Below are positions 1 to 10,895 of a stretch of 64,000 bases of DNA, in pieces. Below the pieces are notes generated by a model, which was not told the DNA's origin, ran no database searches, and saw only the letters and a list, made by a program, of their open reading frames with translations. A program made the position numbers and the translations under genes. Source of the DNA: Stropharia rugosoannulata (lineage: Eukaryota; Basidiomycota; Agaricomycetes; Agaricales; Strophariaceae); assembly GCA_028532985.1 (NCBI GenBank), contig JANCIK010000001.1:2232001-2296000 (forward strand). Reading direction: 5' to 3'. The first letter of the stretch is position 1, and each line of letters opens with the position of its first letter.

Positions 1-1471
1 GCTCAACTCGACGAGATGGGCATTCTGCCCCAAACATGCCCAAACCGCCTCGTACTGTTGCACCTCCCATTCCTGTGGAACCCAAGGTCGTTGCTGAGCC
101 TCTGAGACGCACTACACGTGAATCTTGACCTCCTGGCGAATGGTGGAAGGTCAAACCTGCTGCTGTACCTCTACCGCCGTCTACACCGCCTTCTGAGACT
201 GATGACCTCGATAATGACGAACTCGACAGTTACACTGTTGATGAAGGCTTGGAAGAGGTTCAGTTTGCTGGTGCTGCTACTGTGTCAGATCCCAAGAACT
301 ACAAGCAGGCACTCAAGGGCGACGACGCAGACAGATGGCGAGATGCAGCAAATGCAGAGTACAACACACTGCTGCAGAACAACACTTGGGAAATCGTTGA
401 CTTGCCACCTGGCGCAAAGGCTATTGGTTCTGGTTGGGTCTTCAAGGTCAAGCGTCATGGAGATGGCACTGTGGAGCGTTACAAGGCTCGTATCGTCGCA
501 AAGGGCTACAGTCAGCGTCCTGGAGTCGATTACACCGAAGTCTTTGCTCCCACCTTCCGTCCAGCAACCTTGCACATGATACTGGCTATTGCAGCTGCAG
601 AAGACCTTGAGCTACGCTCTGTGGATATTTCATCTGCATTCACCAACGGTGACTTGGATGAGGACATCTAGTACATGCTGCAGCCTGAGGGATTCCATGA
701 AGGTACACCAAACAAGGTCTGCAAGCTGCGCAAATCGCTTTACGGGCTCAAGCAGTCAGCTAGGCAGTGGAACACGAAGTTGCATTCAGTTTTCACTGAT
801 ATGGGTTTCAAGCGAGTGGAAGCAGACAGGTCAGTGTACATCTACTCAGATGGCACAGTTCGCATTTTCGTGCCTATCTACATTGACGACATCATGTTTG
901 CATCCAAATCGACTTCATCCATTGACCGTGCTGTGAAGCAACTCAGTGCACGCTTCAAATGCAGGGATCTCGGTGCAACAGAGTTTCTACTAGGTGTTGG
1001 CATTACCAGGGATCGCAGCAAACGCAAGAATTTGCTTCACCAGCACCAGTTCATTCTGGACATGCTTGAACGTTACAGTATGCAAGATGCAATTCCTGTC
1101 ACTACTCCCATGTCAGCTGGCACCGTCCTCACTCGTGCAATGGCACCTAGCAGTTCTGACGATATCGAGTTCATGTGAAATGTTCCCTACCTCAGCGCCA
1201 TCGGTTCCCTTCAGTATCTCGCCACAATGACACGACCTGACATCGCACACACTGTGTCTTACCTCGCACGCTTTAACAGCAACCCTGGACCGCAGCACTG
1301 GACAGCAGTCAAGCACTTGTTCAAGTATCTGAAAGGAACACTTGAGTACAAGCTGGTTTACTCTGGTTTGCTTGGTACAGATCTGTTCACAACTTACTGT
1401 GATGCTGCACACGGCGACTGCAAGGACACTGGACGCTCTACAGGTGGATACGTCGCTCTCATGGCTGGTGG
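1..1471 (+). pseudogene. copia pol fragment: reverse transcriptase-RNase H, unit 1
   Basis: One frame reads through the integrase-RT linker, the Ty1/copia RT (RVT_2 type) and the start of RNase H. RT hallmarks are visible: the variable lysine-rich N-part (WVFKVKRHGDG), the SAFTNGDLDEDIYM region and the YIDD catalytic box at 879-890. The frame is broken by TGA at 126-128 (CGA in other copies), TAG at 669-671 from a 3-nt insertion, and TGA at 1,176-1,178, which is shared by all three units. RNase H stops after VALMAGG, where an antisense LTR abuts at 1,472. This piece cannot give a functional protein. The fragment continues to the left of the window. Confidence 0.92.
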
Positions 1472-1675
1472 TGTTGAAAGCAGACTGCTTACAGGCGCAG
1501 AGAGCGAACCTAACTCACACAGAGATGATGGTGGTAAGAGATTAAGAGGCATCTACACTAGTACATGCCTTATATACTACCATAAGCGAGATTAACTATA
1601 TATGGAGCGTACTAATTATAGTACGCGATATCTAATCTACTGCTGATGGTCAGTCCAATCCTATGTAATCTAACA
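1472..1675 (-). mobile_element. copia family A LTR (3' LTR of minus element), unit 1
   Basis: A 204-bp repeat bounded by TGTTGAAAGC and ATCTAACA, the antisense of an LTR whose sense strand starts TGTTAGAT and ends TTTCAACA. It directly follows the polypurine tract of the antisense RNase H piece to its right, so it is that element's 3' LTR. Its outer end abuts plus-strand pol at the codons for MAGG, so this is also an insertion or recombination junction. Confidence 0.92.
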
Positions 1676-2171
1676 CTCCCCCGTGACCAAGGCAGTCTCT
1701 ATACTACAGTATATACACTATGGTCGAACTCCCATGTGAGAGCGACAGTAATCTACTTTAACTGCTGAGAGCGGTTTGGTGAGAATGTCAGCCACCTGTT
1801 GTGTTGTGGGTATAAACGAGGGTGTGATGACTCTGTTCTGTACAGCGTCGCGTAACCAGTAGAAACGAAGGTCGAGGTGCTTCATGCGTCCGTGGTGCTC
1901 TGGGTTCTTCGATACACTGATAGCAGACTGGTTGTCAATGTGCAGTGTGGAGGGAACCGGAATCGTGTAGCCAAACTCGCGCAGAATGTTGTGCATCCAG
2001 GAGATCTCCTTGCCAGCCTCAACTGCAGCCACAAACTCAGCTTCAGTGGTAGAGAGCGTCACGATGCTCTGCAATTTGCTAGACCAGCTAATTGCACCAC
2101 CAGCCATGAGAGCGACGTATCCACCTGTAGAGCGTCCAGTGTCCTTGCAATCGCCATGTGCAGCATCACAG
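1676..2171 (-). pseudogene. copia RNase H C-terminal piece with polypurine tract, unit 1
   Basis: On the minus strand the reading frame runs from CDAAHGDCKD through the end of Ty1/copia RNase H and stops at 1,718. The RNase H motifs STTEAEF, HIDNQSA and the ILTKPL tail typical of copia polyproteins are intact. Below the stop, the minus strand has a purine-rich tract (ACGGGGGAG) at 1,676-1,684 that ends exactly at the 3' LTR, the normal priming site for plus-strand DNA synthesis. At the upstream side the frame is cut at 2,171 by a sense LTR. The RT that should precede it is missing. Confidence 0.9.
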
Positions 2172-2375
2172 TGTTAGATTACATAGGATTGGACTGACCA
2201 TCAGCAGTAGATTAGATATCGCATACTATAATTAGTACGCTCCATATATAGTTAATCTCGCTTATGGTAGTATATAAGGCATGTACTAGTGTAGATGCCT
2301 CTTGATCTCTTACCACCACCATCTCTGTGTGAGTTAGGTTCGCTCTCTGCGCCTGTAAGCAGTCTGCTTTCAACA
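2172..2375 (+). mobile_element. copia family A LTR (5' LTR, sense), unit 1
   Basis: A 204-bp LTR from TGTTAGAT to TTTCAACA. A TATA-like stretch (GTATATAAGG, about 2,270) lies in the middle, consistent with an RNA polymerase II promoter reading to the right. It is followed at once by a primer-binding site, leader and gag, so it is a true 5' LTR. Its left end abuts antisense RNase H, so it landed in, or recombined with, another copy. Confidence 0.92.
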
Positions 2376-2400
2376 GGTTATGAGCCCTGCGCTCTGAGCA
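2376..2400 (+). other. Primer-binding site complementary to the anticodon half of initiator tRNA-Met
   Basis: The base after the LTR starts GGTTATGAGCCCTGCGC. Its complement, GCGCAGGGCTCATAACC, is the 5' side and anticodon loop of fungal initiator tRNA-Met (recalled yeast sequence), not the 3' CCA end. This is the arrangement known from Drosophila copia and yeast Ty5, in which a tRNA-iMet half primes minus-strand DNA. The same site occurs at 10,178 and, antisense, next to the LTRs at 7,312 and 15,115. Confidence 0.85.
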
Positions 2401-3093
2401 TCCTACTCATCACTTCTCTACTGTCCTTTCTCCACTGAGTGGCTTGGTACTTAACCTAACACTCATCGTCGTTCGTTTTGCCTCGTTTTTTCGTGAGCAC
2501 GACTGCCACGTCACGACCGTCGTTCTGGTACCACCTGCGTTACACCAGCTTGCACGGTTATCGAGCAATCCGCTTCTTTTGGTTTTAGGTCAATAGAACT
2601 CTCTTGGTGTTCACCAGAGACTTCGCTCCCCAGGCTTCCCTGATCGTTGAAACACGTGGTTCTTTCGAGGACCTCATCGTTACACGTGTCTCTCATCACT
2701 TGCCCACTCACAGGTCATCACACTCAGCCGTTCACTTGCAATTCACTGTTCTTCACCAGAGTGCTCAACTCCGTCCAATTGACACTCTGAAACAGTTTTG
2801 CTCACTGCACTAGCACATTGTCACCGTCGTTCGCACAACTCGATCACACACGTTCCGCATTTTTGAACTACCCTCTTGCACACTCTTGTGTCAATCGGTT
2901 CATTGCTGCTCGTGCAATCGACGTTTTACTGCAAGTGCTCAACTCGGCCTAATTGTGATACTGCAAGTGTCCTGCCCACTGCTCGTGCATTTCAGCCCAG
3001 CTCGCCTCGCAACTTTGCCACATCGTTTGCGCCATTCTCAGCTACCACCTCATACCATATCACGTCTATCACCACTTTACTTCACCTGCAACC
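2401..3093 (+). other. copia family A 5' leader, unit 1
   Basis: Untranslated leader between PBS and gag. Short ORFs here are not conserved in kind and look incidental. The leader recurs at 10,203-10,895 and antisense at 6,594-7,286 and 14,397-15,090. It contains several near-copies of a GTGCTCAACTC word (for example 2,760, 2,936), also present in the family B leader, so it may be a conserved cis element such as a packaging signal. That role is inference. Confidence 0.7.
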
Positions 3094-4343
3094 ATGAGTT
3101 TCTTCGCAACACCTCAGTTTGACAAACTGAGCACTGCCAACTACCAACTCTGGTCTTGCAACATGAAAGCATGGTTACGCTCTCAGGAGCTATGGCATCT
3201 GGTTACTGGTGAATGCAAGCGTCCTGTGCTCTCTCTTATGCCGTCTATGGCTGAGATCGAGGCACACGACATATGGACAAGCAAGTCGACTGCTGCTGCT
3301 GGCTACATCCACAGTCATGTTCAGAACGAGCTCAAATCACAATTGGCTCACATTCTGCATGACCCAGTCAGCATGTGGTCGACTCTGGCAGCTATTGGTC
3401 AAATGGCACACTCTACTTCGCCCCAGCAGAGGAGACGTCGCAAATCGTCGAGTATGCAGGTTTTGCGTCTGCACTTGCTACGGGTGACGCACAAGGCAAT
3501 GATTTCAACTGGCTCGCAGATACAGGTGCAACTAGCCATATGACGCCTCACCGAGACTGGATCAAACCTCACTGTGTCCCAATTCGTCTTGCAGATGATT
3601 CTATTGTCTACTCGGAGGGTGTTGGCAATGTGGTGTTTCATCCAGTCATCAATGGCAAGAAAGCGGACGCAGTAGTCATTCAACGCGTCCTGCATGTCCC
3701 CAAGTTGCGCAACAACCTGCTTGCATGTCTGTACCTCACCAAGTGCTCTGGCATCCTGATTGAGATCGATGCAAAGAAGATGTACTTCAACTGCTCTGGC
3801 AAGACCATCTTCACTGCAACTATCAATGCAATGCACTCTGCCATTCTAGATGGTCTCACTCGTCCCATTTGCGAATCTGCGTGCTCTGCTTCGTCGTCGT
3901 CCACTCTACCCCTCAATGCAGAGCTCTGGCATCATCATTGCAGACATCACAGCCATGCACACATCAACAAGCTGCTCACCAAGGGTCTGGTCACTGGCAT
4001 GCTCGTAACGACAAAAGAGCAGCCAGATCCGATTTGCGAACCATGCTTGGCTGGCAAGATGACATCTCGCAAATCGATGAAACTGCTTGAATTGGTGCAT
4101 TCTGACTTGCATGGTCCGCTCTCAGTGCCTACGCCTGAGGGACATCGCTACTGGATCACATTCATTGACGACTGCACTCACCTGCATGCTGTCATGTTCC
4201 TGAAGCGCAAGTCGGACACATTTGATGCATTCAAGGTGTACAAGGCATATGCGGAGAATCAGCTAAACGCGAAAATCAAGGCTATGCAGGATGACAAGGC
4301 TGGCGAATACATGTCAAACGAGTTCATACGGTTTATGGAGCAA
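3094..4343 (+). pseudogene. copia gag-protease-integrase fragment, unit 1 plus arm
   Basis: Starts at ATG 3,094 with a gag N-terminus (MSFFATPQFDKLSTANYQLW). It then has a protease with the DTGATSH active-site motif, the H/C-type zinc-binding region before integrase, and the integrase core up to SNEFIRFMEQ. A one-base loss in a C run near 3,420 shifts the frame relative to unit 2. The zinc-binding motif is damaged (HHCRHH where the minus arm has HRCGHH), through two CpG-to-CpA changes. The gag is short: UBN2 and zinc-knuckle parts present in family B are missing. At 4,343 it meets the inverted copy tail to tail. Confidence 0.9.
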
Positions 4344-6593
4344 TGGAGGCTCAGCAACGACCTTGGGTTCCACAGGAATGGGAGGTGCAACAGTACAAGG
4401 CGGTTTGGGCACGTTTGGAGCAGAATGCTGATCTCGTCGAGTTGAGCATGTTGGTGTTTTCCTTGATTGCGGAATGCGATGCGATGACTCCAACTTGGGT
4501 GTGGTACTGTCAGGCTCGTCTTTCGACGCCCTATCCGATGGTACTTGACTCGACTTGCTAGGACCAGTAGGTGGACCGGAATGCACATGCGATTTCCCAG
4601 AATGCGAATTGGGCTGAGTTGAGCACTTTGGTAAACTCGATGATTTTGCACCAGTGGTCGGTTTCTGCAAGTTGGGAATAGGTGCATCGTGTTCCTCATC
4701 AGACGACGAGTCAGATGGTGCTTGTCCCGCCGAAGGAGGTGCAGTTGGTGTGTCCGAGTCATCAGTATCCAAGTCAGGCACATAGGCAGCAGTTGAATCC
4801 CCCCCAGAATCTGGCACATCTGAGAAGTGTGAAGGCATGCCCTTTGGAAACAAGTTGATTGGTGAAGTAACCTTCAAACCAGGAAAGCTGCGTTCATCAA
4901 AGATAGCATGTTCAGAGATCACATACTTCTTAGTGGACGGATTGTAGAACTGCCAGCCTTTGTAGCCTGTAGGATAACCGACAAAGATGCACTTCTCAAC
5001 GTGTGGTTGCAGTGACTTGCGTTTGTCTCTCTGCACAAAGACGTACGCAGCACAACCAAAAACACAGAGATGGCTCATATCAGGTTTCTTGCCATGCCAT
5101 GCAGTGTAGGGCACAGAGTCAGTCAGAGACGACGTAGGGAGCCTGTTCCACACGTGAATGTAAGCCATGACTGCAATTCGCCAAAACGAGAGTGGGAGCT
5201 TTGCCTCTACTAGCATTGCAGTGACGTGCTCAGCAATAGTGCGATTGGCGCGTTCAGCAACACCATTCTGCTGAGGCCGATTGCGTGTGCTGTGTCGTCT
5301 GTGAATGCCGCATTGCTCCATAAACCGTATGAACTCGTTTGACATGTATTCGCCAGCCTTGTCATCCTGCATAGCCTTGATTTTCGCGTTTAGCTGATTC
5401 TCCGCATATGCCTTGTACACCTTGAATGCATCAAATGCGTCCGACTTGCGCTTCAGGAACATGACAGCATGCAGGTGAGTGCAGTCGTCAATGAATGTGA
5501 TCCAGTAGCGATGTCCCTCAGGCGTAGGCACTGAGAGCGGACCATGCAAGTCAGAATGCACCAATTCAAGTGGTTTCGTCGATTTGCGAGTTGAGCTCGG
5601 AAATGTACCAGACGTCATCTTGCCAGCTAAGCATGGTTCGCAAATCAGATCTGGTTGCTCTTTCGACGTTATGAGCATGCCAGTGACCAGACCCTTCGAG
5701 AGCAGCTTGTTGATGTGTGCATGGCTGTGATGTCCGCAACGATGATGCCAGAGCTCTGCATTGAGGGGTAGAGTGGACGACGACGAAGCAGAGCGTGCAG
5801 ATTCGCAAATGGGACGAGTGAGACCATCCAGAATGGCAGAGTGCGAGGCATTGATAGTTGCAGTGAAGATGGTCTTGCCAGAGTGGTTGAAGTACATCTT
5901 CTTTGCATCGATCTCAATAAGGATGCCAGAGCGCTTGGTGAGGTACAGACATGCAAGCAGGTTGTTGCGCAACTTGGGGACATGCAGAACGCGTTTGATG
6001 ACTACAGTGTCCGCTTTCTTGCCATTGATGACTGGGTGGAACACCACATTGCCAACACCCTCAGAGTAGATGATAGAATCATCTGCGAGACAAATTGGGA
6101 CACAGTGAGGTTTGTACTCCACAATCCAGTCTCGATGAGGTGTCATATGACTAGTTGCACCTGTATCTGCGAGCCAGTTGAAATCATTGCCTTGTGCATC
6201 ACCCGTAGCAAGTGCAGATGCAAAACCTGCATACTCGACGATTTGCGACGTCTCCTCTGCTGGGGGCGAAGCAGAGTGTGCCATTTGACCAATAGCTGCC
6301 AGAGTCGACCACATGCTGACTGGGTCATGCAGAATGTGAGCCAAGTGTGATTTGAGCTCATTCTGAACATGACTGTGGATGTAGCCAGCAGCAGCAGTCG
6401 ACTTGCTTGTCCATATGTCGTGTGCCTCGATCTCAGCCATAGACGGCGTAAGAGAGAGCACAGGACACTTGCATTCACCTGTAACCAGACGCCATAGCTC
6501 CTGAGAGCGTAACCATGCTTTCATGTTGCAAAACCAGAGTTGGTAGTTGGCAGTGCTCAGTTTGTCAAACTGAGGTGTTGCGAAGAAACTCAT
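4314..6593 (-). CDS. copia gag-protease-integrase ORF (759 aa), unit 1 minus arm
   Basis: The best-preserved gag-pol 5' half in the array. ATG at 6,593 sits behind the antisense leader. Order: short gag (about 1-130), protease around WLADTGATSH (about 150), pre-integrase zinc domain (about 290-335, ending CEPCLAGKM), integrase core with D in HSDLHG, D in DDKAGEYM and E in NGVAERAN all present, then the GYPTGYKGWQFYNP region and a Ser/Pro-rich linker. Gag lacks a zinc knuckle. At 4,344 the linker runs into the inverted plus arm, so the last 10 codons or so are antisense of the other copy and RT is absent. It could supply gag, protease and integrase but not reverse transcriptase. Confidence 0.9.
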   Translation of the reverse strand: MSFFATPQFDKLSTANYQLWFCNMKAWLRSQELWRLVTGECKCPVLSLTPSMAEIEAHDIWTSKSTAAAGYIHSHVQNELKSHLAHILHDPVSMWSTLAAIGQMAHSASPPAEETSQIVEYAGFASALATGDAQGNDFNWLADTGATSHMTPHRDWIVEYKPHCVPICLADDSIIYSEGVGNVVFHPVINGKKADTVVIKRVLHVPKLRNNLLACLYLTKRSGILIEIDAKKMYFNHSGKTIFTATINASHSAILDGLTRPICESARSASSSSTLPLNAELWHHRCGHHSHAHINKLLSKGLVTGMLITSKEQPDLICEPCLAGKMTSGTFPSSTRKSTKPLELVHSDLHGPLSVPTPEGHRYWITFIDDCTHLHAVMFLKRKSDAFDAFKVYKAYAENQLNAKIKAMQDDKAGEYMSNEFIRFMEQCGIHRRHSTRNRPQQNGVAERANRTIAEHVTAMLVEAKLPLSFWRIAVMAYIHVWNRLPTSSLTDSVPYTAWHGKKPDMSHLCVFGCAAYVFVQRDKRKSLQPHVEKCIFVGYPTGYKGWQFYNPSTKKYVISEHAIFDERSFPGLKVTSPINLFPKGMPSHFSDVPDSGGDSTAAYVPDLDTDDSDTPTAPPSAGQAPSDSSSDEEHDAPIPNLQKPTTGAKSSSLPKCSTQPNSHSGKSHVHSGPPTGPSKSSQVPSDRASKDEPDSTTPKLESSHRIPQSRKTPTCSTRRDQHSAPNVPKPPCTVAPPIPVEPKVVAEPPLLHKPYELV

Positions 6594-7311
6594 GATTGCA
6601 GGTGAAGCGACGTGGTGAACGACGTGAAGTGGTATGAGGTGGTAGCTGAGAATGGCGCAAACGATGTGACAAAGTTGCGAGACGAGCTGGGGTGAGATGC
6701 ACGAGCAGTGGGCAGAACACTTGCAGTATCACAATTAGGCCGAGTTGAGCACTTGCAGTAAAACGTCGATTGCACGAGCAGCAGTGAACCGATTGACACG
6801 AGACTGTGCAAGAGGGTGGTTCAAAGATGCGGAACGTGTGTGATCGAGTTGTGCGAACGACGGTGACAATGTGCTAGTGCAGTGAGCAAAACTGTTTCAG
6901 AGTGTCAATTGGACGGAGTTGAGCACTCTGGTGAAGAACAGTGAATTGCGAGTGAACGGCTGAGTGTGATGACCTGTGAGTGGGCAAGTCATGAGAGACA
7001 CGTGTAACGATGAGGTCCTCGAAAGAACCACGTGTTTCGACGATCAGGGAAGCCCAGGGAGCAAAGTCTCTGGTGAACACCAAGAGAGTGCTATTGACCT
7101 AAAACCAAAAGAGGCGGATTGCTCGATAACCGTGCAAGCTGGTGGAACGCAGGTGGTACCAGAATGACGGTCGTGACGTGGCAGTCGTGCTCACGAAAAA
7201 ACGAGGCAAAACGAACGACGATGAGTGTTAGGTTAAGTACCAAGCCACTCAGTGGAGAAAGGACAGTAGAGTAGTGATGAGTAGGATGCTCAGAGCGCAG
7301 GGCTCATAACC
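6594..7311 (-). other. copia family A leader and PBS, minus arm, unit 1
   Basis: Antisense copy of the family A leader. The last 24 bases before the LTR (7,288-7,311) read as the initiator tRNA-Met complement on the minus strand. Together with the LTR to the right this gives a normal 5' end for the minus-strand gag-integrase ORF. Confidence 0.85.
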
Positions 7312-7515
7312 TGTTGAAAGCAGACTGCTTACAGGCGCAGAGAGCGAACCTAACTCACACAGAGATGGTGGTGGTAAGAGATTAAGAGGCATCTACACTA
7401 GTACATGCCTTATATACTACCATAAGCGAGATTAACTATATATGGAGCGTACTAAATATAGTACGCGATATCTAATCTACTGCTGATGGTCAGTCCAATC
7501 CTATGTAATCTAACA
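7312..7515 (-). mobile_element. copia family A LTR (5' LTR of minus arm), unit 1
   Basis: 204 bp, TGTTGAAAGC to ATCTAACA on the plus strand. It is the 5' LTR for the minus-strand gag-integrase ORF. Its outer end joins at 7,516 to plus-strand integrase-RT linker sequence (CTTCGGCGGG), cut in mid-codon, so the junction is an insertion or recombination point. Confidence 0.92.
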
Positions 7516-9273
7516 CTTCGGCGGGACCAGCACCATCTGACTCGTTGTCTGACGACGAACACGATGCACCTACTCCCAACTCGCAGAAACCGACCACTGA
7601 CGCGAAATCGTCGAGTTTACCAAAGTGCTCAACTTTGCCTAATTCGCATTCTGGGAAATCGCATGTGCATTCCGGTACACCTACTGGTCCTAGCAAGTCG
7701 AGTCAAGTACCATCGGATAGGGCGTCGAAAGACGAGTCTGAAAGTACCACACCCAAGTTGGAGTCATCGCATCGCATTCCGCAATCGTCGAAAACACCAA
7801 CATGCTCAACTCGATGAGATCAGCATTCTGCTCCAAACGTGCCCCAACTGCCTCGTACTGTCGCACCTCCCATTCCTGTGGAACCCAAAGTCGTTGCTGA
7901 GCCTCTGAGACGCACTACACGTGAATCTCGACCTCCTGGTGAATGGTGGAAAGTCAAACCTGCTGCTGCCCCTCCCACTGTCTACACCGCCTTCTGAGAC
8001 TGATGACCTCGATAATGACGAACTCGACAGTTACACTGTTGATGAAGGCTTGGAAGAGGTTCAGTTTGCTGGTGCTGCTACTGTGTCAGATCCCAAGAAC
8101 TACAAGCAGGCACTCAAGGGCGACGACGCAGACAGATGGCGAGATGCAGCAAATGCAGAGTACAACACACTGCTGCAGAACAACACTTGGGAAATCGTTG
8201 ACTTGCCACCTGGCGCAAAGGCTATTGGTTCTGGTTGGGTCTTCAAGGTCAAGCGTCATGGAGATGGCACTGTGGAGCGTTACAAGGCTCGTATCGTCGC
8301 AAAGGGCTACAGTCAGCGTCCTGGAGTCGATTACACCGAAGTCTTTGCTCCCACCTTCCGTCCAGCAACCTTGCGCATGATACTGGCTATTGCAGCTGCA
8401 GAGGACCTAGAGCTACGCTCTGTGGACATTTCGTCTGCATTCACCAATGGAGACTTGGATGAGGACATCTACATGCTGCAGCCTGAGGGATTTCACGAAG
8501 GTGCATGCAACAAACAAGGTCTGCAAGCTGCGCAAGTCGCTTTACGGGCTCAAGCAGTCAGCTAGGCAGTGGAACACGAAGTTGCATTCAGTTCTCACTG
8601 ATATGGGTTTCAAGCGAGTGGAAGCAGACAGGTCAGTGTACATCTACTCAGATGGCACAGTTCGCATTTTCGTGCCTATCTACATTGACGACATCATGTT
8701 TGCATCCAAATCGACTTCATCCATTGACCGTGCTGTGAAGCAACTCAGTGCACGCTTCAAATGCAGGGATCTCGGTGCAACAGAGTTTCTACTAGGTGTT
8801 GGCATTACCAGGGATCGCAGCAAACGCAAGAATTTGCTTCACCAGCACCAGTTCATTCTGGACATGCTTGAACGTTACAGTATGCAAGATGCAATTCCTG
8901 TCACTACTCCCATGTCAGCTGGCACCGTCCTCACTCGTGCAATGGCACCTAGCAGTTCTGACGATATCGAGTTCATGTGAAATGTTCCCTACCTCAGCGC
9001 CATCGGTTCCCTTCAGTATCTCGCCACAATGACACGTCCTGACATCGCACACACTGTGTCTTACCTCGCACGCTTTAACAGCAACCCTGGACCGCAGCAC
9101 TGGACAGCAGTCAAGCACTTGTTCAAGTATCTGAAAGGAACACTTGAGTACAAGCTGGTTTACTCTGGTTTGCTTGGTACAGATCTGTTCACAACTTACT
9201 GTGATGCTGCACACGGCGACTGCAAGGACACTGGACGCTCTACAGGTGGATACGTCGCTCTCATGGCTGGTGG
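7516..9273 (+). pseudogene. copia pol fragment: linker-RT-RNase H, unit 2
   Basis: Begins in the Ser/Thr-rich integrase-RT linker and runs through RT to the MAGG codons of RNase H. Lesions: TGA at 7,815 (CGA in the window's first bases), a 2-nt loss near 7,967 relative to unit 3, a 4-nt insertion near 8,506 that breaks the frame inside RT, and TGA at 8,978. The YIDD box of RT is retained. Ends at an antisense LTR. Confidence 0.92.
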
Positions 9274-9477
9274 TGTTGAAAGCAGACTGCTTACAGGCGC
9301 AGAGAGCGAACCTAACTCACACAGAGATGATGGTGGTAAGAGATTAAGAGGCATCTACACTAGTACATGCCTTATATACTACCATAAGCGAGATTAACTA
9401 TATATGGAGCGTACTAATTATAGTACGCGATATCTAATCTACTGCTGATGGTCAGTCCAATCCTATGTAATCTAACA
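9274..9477 (-). mobile_element. copia family A LTR (3' LTR of minus element), unit 2
   Basis: 204-bp copy equivalent to 1,472-1,675, with the same neighbours: plus-strand pol on the left, and the polypurine tract of antisense RNase H on the right. Confidence 0.92.
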
Positions 9478-9973
9478 CTCCCCCGTGACCAAGGCAGTCT
9501 CTATACTACAGTATATACACTATGGTCGAACTCCCATGTGAGAGCGACAGTAATCTACTTTAACTGCTGAGAGCGGTTTGGTGAGAATGTCAGCCACCTG
9601 TTGTGTTGTGGGTATAAACGAGGGTGTGATGACTCTGTTCTGTACAGCGTCGCGTAACCAGTAGAAACGAAGGTCGAGGTGCTTCATGCGTCCGTGGTGC
9701 TCTGGGTTCTTCGATACACTGATAGCAGACTGGTTGTCAATGTGCAGTGTGGAGGGAACCGGAATCGTGTAGCCAAACTCGCGCAGAATGTTGTGCATCC
9801 AGGAGATCTCCTTGCCAGCCTCAACCGCAGCCACAAACTCAGCTTCAGTGGTAGAGAGCGTCACGATGCTCTGCAATTTGCTAGACCAGCTAATTGCACC
9901 ACCAGCCATGAGAGCGACGTATCCACCTGTAGAGCGTCCAGTGTCCTTGCAATCGCCATGTGCAGCATCACAG
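9478..9973 (-). pseudogene. copia RNase H C-terminal piece with polypurine tract, unit 2
   Basis: Same content as 1,676-2,171: the end of copia RNase H on the minus strand (stop at 9,520), then a purine-rich tract ending at the LTR. Encodes the same protein residues as unit 1. Truncated upstream by the sense LTR at 9,974. Confidence 0.9.
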
Positions 9974-10177
9974 TGTTAGATTACATAGGATTGGACTGAC
10001 CATCAGCAGTAGATTAGATATCGCATACTATAATTAGTACGCTCCATATATAGTTAATCTCGCTTATGGTAGTATATAAGGCATGTACTAGTGTAGATGC
10101 CTCTTGATCTCTTACCACCACCATCTCTGTGTGAGTTAGGTTCGCTCTCTGCGCCTGTAAGCAGTCTGCTTTCAACA
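9974..10177 (+). mobile_element. copia family A LTR (5' LTR, sense), unit 2
   Basis: 204 bp, TGTTAGAT to TTTCAACA, with the TATA-like centre. Followed by a PBS at 10,178-10,202 and leader, so it is a 5' LTR for the plus arm of unit 2. Confidence 0.92.
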
Positions 10178-10202
10178 GGTTATGAGCCCTGCGCTCTGAG
10201 CA
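10178..10202 (+). other. Half-tRNA-iMet primer-binding site, unit 2
   Basis: GGTTATGAGCCCTGCGC immediately after the LTR, identical to unit 1; complementary to the anticodon stem-loop side of initiator tRNA-Met. Confidence 0.85.
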
Positions 10203-10895
10203 TCCTACTCATCACTACTCTACTGTCCTTTCTCCACTGAGTGGCTTGGTACTTAACCTAACACTCATCGTCGTTCGTTTTGCCTCGTTTTTTCGTGAGC
10301 ACGACTGCCACGTCACGACCGTCATTCTGGTACCACCTGCGTTCCACCAGCTTGCACGGTTATCGAGCAATCCGCCTCTTTTGGTTTTAGGTCAATAGCA
10401 CTCTCTTGGTGTTCACCAGAGACTTTGCTCCCTGGGCTTCCCTGATCGTCGAAACACGTGGTTCTTTCGAGGACCTCATCGTTACACGTGTCTCTCATGA
10501 CTTGCCCACTCACAGGTCATCACACTCAGCCGTTCACTTGCAATTCACTGTTCTTCACCAGAGTGCTCAACTCCGTCCAATTGACACTCTGAAACAGTTT
10601 TGCTCACTGCACTAGCACATTGTCACCGTCGTTCGCACAACTCGATCACACACGTTCCGCATTTTTGAACTACCCTCTTGCACACTCTTGTGTCAATCGG
10701 TTCATTGCTGCTCGTGCAATCGACGTTTTACTGCAAGTGCTCAACTCGGCCTAATTGTGATACTGCAAGTGTCCTGCCCACTGCTCGTGCATTTCAGCCC
10801 AGCTCGCCTCGCAACTTTGCCACATCGTTTGCGCCATTCTCAGCTACCACCTCATACCATATCACGTCTATCACCACTTTACTTCACCTGCAACC
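10203..10895 (+). other. copia family A 5' leader, unit 2
   Basis: Untranslated leader equivalent to 2,401-3,093, with minor substitutions. No gene seen. Confidence 0.7.

Noticed and set aside
1718..2107. RNase H piece as an independent small gene
   Set aside because: It continues upstream in frame to the LTR and is identical to the end of copia pol; a truncated fragment, not a gene.
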